Origin: an uncultured Methylococcaceae bacterium
Lineage (GTDB): Bacteria; Pseudomonadota; Gammaproteobacteria; Methylococcales; Methylococcaceae
Length of the DNA stretch: 32,668 nt
NCBI GenBank assembly: GCA_903930145.1
Contig: CAIYXP010000015.1
Location: 1 to 32,668, forward strand
Direction of reading: 5' to 3'
The translations under genes and the position numbers were made by a program. Shown in pieces: positions 28,542 to 32,668 of this stretch; position 1 is the first letter of the stretch; every line of letters starts with the position of its first letter. The notes under the pieces were generated by a model. That model worked only from the letters and a program-made list of their open reading frames with translations. It was not told the origin of the DNA and searched no databases.

Positions 28542-29061
28542 GCGGTTCTTTATGTACCCATTCGACGAGTTTGACGTGGATAGCCAGCTTCGTCTTAAGC
28601 GCATGTTGATAGGCGGCTGTTTCACGCAATTGTTCATGTGACCAGTTCAGCCAGCGGGTAATGGTTTGATAGAGTACCGCAAACCAACCAAACGTCATGA
28701 GTTGCTCACGGGTAATGTCAAAAATCCATGAAAGTATCATGGTGGAAAATACCTGGCTAACAATATGCAAGCTTATGCCTTCCACCACTTGTCCGCTGGA
28801 GGATAACGACAGAGCCGTAAACTCGACGGGCAAAAACAGCAAGCTGGGAATGAAAAAAGCGGAAAGGGCTACCCATGGAGGTGAATTGGCCAGCCAGCGT
28901 TCTAAATTTTCCAGATGGTACCAAGCTGTGAGGCAGTGCTCAAAATCGGTGAGCAAATCCCAAAGCCACTCTTCCAACAACACAGAAATCGCAAGGATTG
29001 AGAGGAGTACTTTTTTCGTGGTTTGAATTAAGGAGTCGAAACTGATTCTAATAAAGTCCAT
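28519..29061 (-). CDS. Small membrane protein of unknown function
   Basis: A 180-aa protein with about three hydrophobic segments (roughly residues 18-33, 63-88 and 98-116 in this numbering; WVALSAFFIPSLLFLPVEF is the clearest). It has an acidic EEWLWDLLTDFEH stretch after the first and an amphipathic, basic C-terminal helix. I do not recognise a family with confidence; similar short EEWLWD-containing membrane proteins occur in gammaproteobacteria. I start at the ATG at 29061, which has AAAGG about 10 bases upstream; a TTG at 29082 would add seven residues. It is downstream of ftsH on the same strand but separated by that gene's terminator, so it probably has its own promoter. Its 3' end overlaps the DUF2272 gene tail to tail. 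Confidence 0.75.
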   Translation of the reverse strand: MDFIRISFDSLIQTTKKVLLSILAISVLLEEWLWDLLTDFEHCLTAWYHLENLERWLANSPPWVALSAFFIPSLLFLPVEFTALSLSSSGQVVEGISLHIVSQVFSTMILSWIFDITREQLMTFGWFAVLYQTITRWLNWSHEQLRETAAYQHALKTKLAIHVKLVEWVHKEPLNPAGFQ

Positions 29062-29096
29062 AGTCTGATAGCCTTTGCCCAAGGTTTATGCCAATT

Positions 29097-29131
29097 AAAA
29101 CCCCCGAGTCTAGATAAGAAACGGGGGTTTT
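29097..29131 (-). terminator. Rho-independent terminator of ftsH
   Basis: On the minus strand the arms AAAACCCCCG and CGGGGGTTTT form a perfect 10-bp stem with a 15-base loop, 25 bases after the ftsH stop, ending in a T run. It also lies upstream of the small membrane-protein gene. Confidence 0.85.
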
Positions 29132-29156
29132 AGGGGTCTACGTGTACGCTTTTGTA

Positions 29157-31085
29157 TTAATGTAGCTCAGCCGGTTCACCCACTGTGTCAGATTCATCAA
29201 CTTTACCGAATCGCGTTCCCTTGCCATTTTCTCCAGTATTGGAGGGAGTATTGTCCTCCCAGTTTTGAGGAGGACGAGGGGCTTTTCCTTCCATAATATC
29301 GTCAATCTGTAGGCGATCAATCGTTTCGTATTTGATTAGGGCATCAGCCATGACATTTAACTTGTCGATATTTTCTTGCAATATCCGCTCAGCCCTTTCG
29401 TAGTTACGATCAATCAAAGACCGAATTTCTTCGTCAATCACATGAGCGGTTTCCTCGGACACTGACTTGTGCTTAGTCACGGACCGGCCCAAGAACACTT
29501 CACCTTCCTCCTCGCTGTAAGCAAGTGGGCCAAGCCGCTCAGACAAACCCCAACGGGTCACCATGTTTCTAGCGAGTCCTGTGGCCCTTTCAATGTCATT
29601 GGATGCACCAGTCGTCACTTGGTCTTTGCCAAAAATAAGTTTCTCCGCAATGCGACCGCCGAACAAACTGGAAATCTGGCTTTCCAATTTTTGCTTGCTG
29701 GCACTGTAGTGATCCTTTTCCGGCAAAAACATGGTGATGCCTAAGGCACGTCCACGCGGCATGATACTCACTTTGTAAACAGGATCGTGTTCGGGAACCA
29801 AGCGTCCGACGATGGCATGACCCGCCTCATGAAAAGCCGTGAGTTTCTTCTCTTCGACGCTCATCACCATAGAGGTGCGTTCGGCCCCCATCAGGATTTT
29901 ATCCTTGGCCTTTTCAAAATCATCCATCTGCACTTCGCGCTTGTTTTTACGTGCCGCGAACAAGGCCGCTTCGTTAATCAAGTTGGCTAGGTCGGCCCCG
30001 GAGAAACCCGGCGTACCACGGGCCAAATACTTGACCTCCACATTGTCGGCACAAGGAACTCGCTTGATGTGAACTTTGAGTATCTGTTCGCGCCCGCGCA
30101 CGTCAGGAAGCCCTACCACAATTTGGCGGTCAAAACGTCCAGGCCGCAGCAATGCGGGGTCCAGCACATCAGGCCGGTTGGTGGCGGCAATGACAATGAC
30201 CCCCTCGTTGCCCTCAAAACCGTCCATCTCCACCAGCAATTGGTTGAGTGTTTGTTCACGCTCATCGTGTCCGCCACCCAAACCCGCACCACGATGACGG
30301 CCAACCGCATCAATTTCATCGATAAAGATGATGCAAGGTGCGTGTTTTTTGGCTTGCTCAAACATGTCACGGACACGGGAAGCGCCCACCCCGACGAACA
30401 TTTCAACAAAATCAGAGCCTGAGATTGTGAAGAATGGCACTTTGGCCTCACCGGCGATGGCGCGAGCCAGCAAGGTCTTGCCCGTTCCGGGCGGACCCAC
30501 CATCAACGCACCACTGGGAATTTTGCCGCCCAACTTCTGAAACTTGCTGGGGTCTTTCAGAAAATCCACCATTTCAGTCACGTCTTCCTTGGCTTCGTCA
30601 CAACCCGCCACATCGGCGAAGGTGACTTTGACTTGATCTTCCTCCAACAATCTGGCTTTGCTCTTGCCAAAGGACATGGCTCCCCGTCCGCCAGCGCCTC
30701 CACCTTGCATTTGCCGGATGAAGAAAACCCAAACGCCGATAAATAACAACATGGGGAACCATGAAATCAAAATCTGCATTAACAAAGAAGGCTGCTCTGG
30801 GGGCATAGCCTTCAGTTCCACATGGTTCTTTAGAAGATCATCAACCAAATGAGGGTCATCAGGCGCAAAGCTGGTGAACTTGTCACCCGTATTTAAAATT
30901 CCACGAATGGTCTGGCCCTCAATGGTGACCTGTTTGACTTGCCCGTCATTCACCGTGGCGATGAATTGCGAGTAAGGCATATTATTCGCTTCGACCGATT
31001 TTCTCGCGCCAAAGTTGTTGAAAACAGCCACCAGCACAACGGCTATGACCACCCATAAAATAATGTTTCTTAGCATATCGTTCAC
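29157..31085 (-). CDS. ftsH: ATP-dependent zinc metalloprotease FtsH
   Basis: Inner-membrane AAA+ protease that degrades damaged membrane proteins and regulators. It is 642 aa, normal length. TM1 (about 6-24) and TM2 (about 104-124) enclose the periplasmic domain. The AAA module has Walker A GPPGTGKT (197-204), Walker [11 protein letters not shown] (251-260) and the second region of homology [20 protein letters not shown] with arginine fingers. The zinc site is HEAGH (419-423). The start is a GTG preceded by GGGAG with 6-base spacing; an in-frame ATG follows three codons later. It is downstream of rlmE on the same strand after a 169-base gap with a possible heat-shock promoter, so it can be expressed separately. 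The rlmE-ftsH pair is a conserved gammaproteobacterial arrangement. Confidence 0.97.
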   Translation of the reverse strand: MNDMLRNIILWVVIAVVLVAVFNNFGARKSVEANNMPYSQFIATVNDGQVKQVTIEGQTIRGILNTGDKFTSFAPDDPHLVDDLLKNHVELKAMPPEQPSLLMQILISWFPMLLFIGVWVFFIRQMQGGGAGGRGAMSFGKSKARLLEEDQVKVTFADVAGCDEAKEDVTEMVDFLKDPSKFQKLGGKIPSGALMVGPPGTGKTLLARAIAGEAKVPFFTISGSDFVEMFVGVGASRVRDMFEQAKKHAPCIIFIDEIDAVGRHRGAGLGGGHDEREQTLNQLLVEMDGFEGNEGVIVIAATNRPDVLDPALLRPGRFDRQIVVGLPDVRGREQILKVHIKRVPCADNVEVKYLARGTPGFSGADLANLINEAALFAARKNKREVQMDDFEKAKDKILMGAERTSMVMSVEEKKLTAFHEAGHAIVGRLVPEHDPVYKVSIMPRGRALGITMFLPEKDHYSASKQKLESQISSLFGGRIAEKLIFGKDQVTTGASNDIERATGLARNMVTRWGLSERLGPLAYSEEEGEVFLGRSVTKHKSVSEETAHVIDEEIRSLIDRNYERAERILQENIDKLNVMADALIKYETIDRLQIDDIMEGKAPRPPQNWEDNTPSNTGENGKGTRFGKVDESDTVGEPAELH

Positions 31086-31170
31086 TTCTCACTCCCTTAA
31101 TGGATGAGTATCCGAGTCAATACTTTTAGTAATCTTATCAGGATAAATCCCAACCGGCATTGTTTTCCTT

Positions 31171-31201
31171 ATCGGCGGGTTGAAATTCGGTATTTTTCAA
31201 G
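31171..31201 (-). promoter_or_regulatory. Possible sigma-32 (heat-shock) promoter for ftsH
   Basis: On the minus strand CTTGAAA (31201-31195) is an exact match to the sigma-32 -35 element. After 15 bases comes CCCGCCGAT (31179-31171), a partial match to CCCCATnT. It lies 86 bases upstream of the ftsH start. E. coli ftsH is heat-shock controlled, which makes this plausible. Confidence 0.35.
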
Positions 31202-31254
31202 TCTATTGCATGGGTTGATAGACTACCACTTGTGCTGGTTGGTTCCAGCAAAAA

Positions 31255-31875
31255 TCAAGCTTTGAAGCCTTTGCCGATCAGATAAACCTCCCGGCTGCGA
31301 TCTCTCGATGCTTTGGGTTTGCGGTTTGCAACGCTGGCGAAGGACTGCCTGACTTCTTTTTGATATTCATCGAACCCGGCTCCCATGAACAATTTGGTCA
31401 CAAACGCACCGCCGGGAGCCAAGACTCGCCGCGCCATGTCCAAGGCCAGTTCGGCCAAAACCATGGCCCGTGATTGATCCACCACACGGGTTCCGCTCAT
31501 GTTCGGCGCCATGTCGGAAAGCACGAGGTCCACTGGCTCGCCCCCCAAGGTTTCGAGGAGTTGGGCGAGCACCTGTTCGTCCATAAAATCACCCTCGATG
31601 ATCTCCACTCCCGGAATTGCTTCCACTGGCAGGATGTCCAGCGCTATAATTTTGCCGCGTTTGCCGATTTTTTCTGCCACGAACTGCGACCAACCTCCGG
31701 GTGCTGCCCCCAAGTCCACGACGGACATGCCGGGCTTAAGCAAGCGGTCACGTGAATCAATTTCTTCCAACTTGAACACGGCACGCGAACGGTAGCCCCG
31801 CTTCTGCGCCATTTTCACGTATTCGTCGGAAAAATGCTCGCTTAACCAGCGCTGGCTACTTCCGCTTCTCGCCAT
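31255..31875 (-). CDS. rlmE: 23S rRNA 2'-O-ribose U2552 methyltransferase
   Basis: SAM-dependent methyltransferase (FtsJ/RrmJ) modifying U2552 of 23S rRNA late in 50S assembly. It is 206 aa. The SAM motif is [14 protein letters not shown] (52-65). The catalytic K-D-K-E set is K35, D121, K161 and E196, each three less than the E. coli numbers and so collinear. DMAPNMSG surrounds the second residue. It is upstream of ftsH on the same strand and divergent from yhbY, with 40 bases between starts. This rlmE-ftsH/yhbY neighbourhood groups ribosome-assembly and stress functions and is a strong marker of synteny with other gammaproteobacteria. Confidence 0.97.
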   Translation of the reverse strand: MARSGSSQRWLSEHFSDEYVKMAQKRGYRSRAVFKLEEIDSRDRLLKPGMSVVDLGAAPGGWSQFVAEKIGKRGKIIALDILPVEAIPGVEIIEGDFMDEQVLAQLLETLGGEPVDLVLSDMAPNMSGTRVVDQSRAMVLAELALDMARRVLAPGGAFVTKLFMGAGFDEYQKEVRQSFASVANRKPKASRDRSREVYLIGKGFKA

Positions 31876-31915
31876 ATTTATTTACCATGACTTTTTAATT
31901 CAACAGGACAATCGT

Positions 31916-32188
31916 TTGAAATCCGAACTCAAAAAACAACTGCGCGCCAAGGCTCACGCACTCAAACCAGTGATTATAACCGGACAAGCCGGGATTAGCC
32001 CCCCTGTATTATTCGAAATCAATGCCGCACTTGACCATCACGAATTGATTAAAGTGCGTGTCAACGCGGAAGACCGTGACCAGCGCAAGGAAATGTCTGC
32101 GATGATTTGCACCGAAACGGGTGCAGAATTGATACAAGCGATTGGTCATATCATTACGCTTTATCGGGAAAACCCAGACAAAAACTAA
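31916..32188 (+). CDS. yhbY: Ribosome-assembly RNA-binding protein YhbY (CRM domain)
   Basis: A 90-aa CRS1-YhbY (CRM) domain protein binding pre-50S particles. The conserved core ALKPVIITGQAGISPPVL supplies the GxxG-type loop, followed by ALDHHELIKVRVNAEDRDQRKE and a closing strand. The start is TTG at 31916, with AGGA 7 bases upstream; there is no in-frame ATG nearby that preserves the conserved N-terminus. It is divergent from rlmE. The convergent TPR gene ends only 8 bases past its stop, and no terminator hairpin is visible between them. Confidence 0.95.
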   Translation: MKSELKKQLRAKAHALKPVIITGQAGISPPVLFEINAALDHHELIKVRVNAEDRDQRKEMSAMICTETGAELIQAIGHIITLYRENPDKN

Positions 32189-32195
32189 CTGTGGG

Positions 32196-32668
32196 TTAAG
32201 GCATCTGTACGCCAGATTGGCTGACAAACTCATTCCAACGCGCCTCCATCCATTCCAAATCCTTTTTAAATTGCACATGGTTGGGAAAGGCTTGCCGCAA
32301 CTGGCGGCGGAGATCGAGGCTTTCGCGGTAGGCGGCGCGGGCGGGTTCGAGCTTGCCGAGTTCGGCCTCGACTTGGCCCACGTTGTTGAGCGAAATGGAG
32401 AGGTCGCGCAGGGCTTGCGGGGTGTCGCCTAGGCTGTCGCGCAACTGGCGGCTGAGATCGAGGCTTTCGCGGTAGGCGGCGCGGGCGGGTTCGAGCTTGC
32501 CGAGGTCGGCCTCGACTTGGCCCACGTTGTCCAGCGAAATGGAGAGGTCGCGCAGGGCTTGCGGGGTGTCGCCTAGGCTGTCGCGCAACTGGCGGCTGAG
32601 ATCGAGGCTTTCGCGGTAGGCGGCGCGGGCGGGTTCGAGCTTGCCGAGGTCGGCCTCGACTTGGCCCA
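32196..32668 (-). CDS. Tetratricopeptide-repeat protein, C-terminal part (5' truncated by window edge)
   Basis: The frame stays open to the window edge, so only the C-terminal 157 codons are seen. Residues form 48-aa TPR-like units with consensus DLSISLDNVGQVEADLGKL and EPARAAYRESLDL. They are almost identical from copy to copy. The final unit ends in LRQAFPNHVQFKKDLEWM and a short non-repeat tail. TPR arrays are protein-binding scaffolds; in related proteins of this repeat type the N-terminus may carry CHAT, NB-ARC/NACHT or other effector domains, which cannot be checked here. Base composition is striking: one 60-base line counts 72% G+C. The sequence lies 8 bases from the convergent yhbY stop. 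Confidence 0.85.
   Translation of the reverse strand, partial: GQVEADLGKLEPARAAYRESLDLSRQLRDSLGDTPQALRDLSISLDNVGQVEADLGKLEPARAAYRESLDLSRQLRDSLGDTPQALRDLSISLNNVGQVEAELGKLEPARAAYRESLDLRRQLRQAFPNHVQFKKDLEWMEARWNEFVSQSGVQMP
32317..32668 (-). repeat. Tandem 144-base direct repeats inside the TPR gene
   Basis: Copies begin at 32317, 32461 and 32605 (the last cut by the window edge after 64 bases). The two full copies differ at 3 of 144 positions, and the partial one is identical to its neighbour. The period is exactly 48 codons, so copy number can change without breaking the frame. Confidence 0.95.

Noticed and set aside
31231-31252. Hairpin GCTGG/CCAGC after rlmE as a terminator
   Set aside because: The stem is only 5 bp, and on the minus strand the T run lies before the stem, not after it.
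32317-32668. CRISPR array for the regular repeats
   Set aside because: The units are contiguous, 144 bases long and coding in one frame with no spacers; they are TPR repeats.

Overview
The window looks like chromosome from a Gram-negative gammaproteobacterium with type IV pili. Three gene arrangements support this: the divergent pilT-pilU | yggS block, the ftsH-rlmE | yhbY block, and an SH3/coiled-coil/TM envelope protein of the TIGR04211 kind next to argF. Formate-THF ligase, an Fe-S type CysH reductase and a TPR array of almost identical repeats would fit a methylotroph or sulfur-oxidiser relative (for example Methylococcales or Thiotrichales). That placement is inference; the sequence alone does not settle it. 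No rRNA, tRNA, CRISPR array, transposase or phage gene was seen, and no gene-free gap exceeds 300 bases.

Layout. 1-2 kb: the 3' end of argF, the SH3 envelope protein, then an AT-rich gene encoding a beta-sandwich domain joined to a nucleoside-deoxyribosyltransferase/TIR-like domain, a defence-effector type of architecture. 2-7 kb: ilvD (+) converges on a minus-strand run fhs-hicB-hicA-truA, in which a toxin-antitoxin pair sits between two housekeeping genes. 7.2-12.5 kb (+): cysH, a large membrane protein that joins a CPBP-type intramembrane protease to a GT39 glycosyltransferase, and two tandem PP2C-type phosphatases. 12.5-16.9 kb (-): pilT-pilU-ligA, divergent from yggS.

17.7-25.8 kb (-): a tightly packed run thiD - multi-PAS/GAF hybrid histidine kinase with REC and HPt - REC-GGDEF diguanylate cyclase - OmpR-type regulator - sensor kinase. 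The genes overlap or are separated by at most about 22 bases, so one transcript is likely. It would place a phosphorelay, c-di-GMP synthesis and a classical two-component pair under shared control. The hybrid kinase is best started at a GTG overlapping the thiD stop, giving about 1474 aa.

26-28.5 kb (+): a secreted protein with a possible Cys-His-Asp papain/transglutaminase-like core, followed by a DUF2272-type lipoprotein; the two look like a functional pair at the cell envelope. 28.5-32.7 kb: a small membrane protein, ftsH with a clear downstream terminator, rlmE, divergent yhbY, and the 3' end of a TPR gene. The TPR gene consists of 144-base repeats (141/144 identical between the two full copies) and is much richer in G+C than the genes I compared it with.

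The candidates most worth following are the beta-sandwich/NDT-like protein (1072-1977), the CPBP-GT39 fusion (8040-10592), the secreted papain-like/DUF2272 pair (25968-28541) and the TPR repeat array at the right edge.
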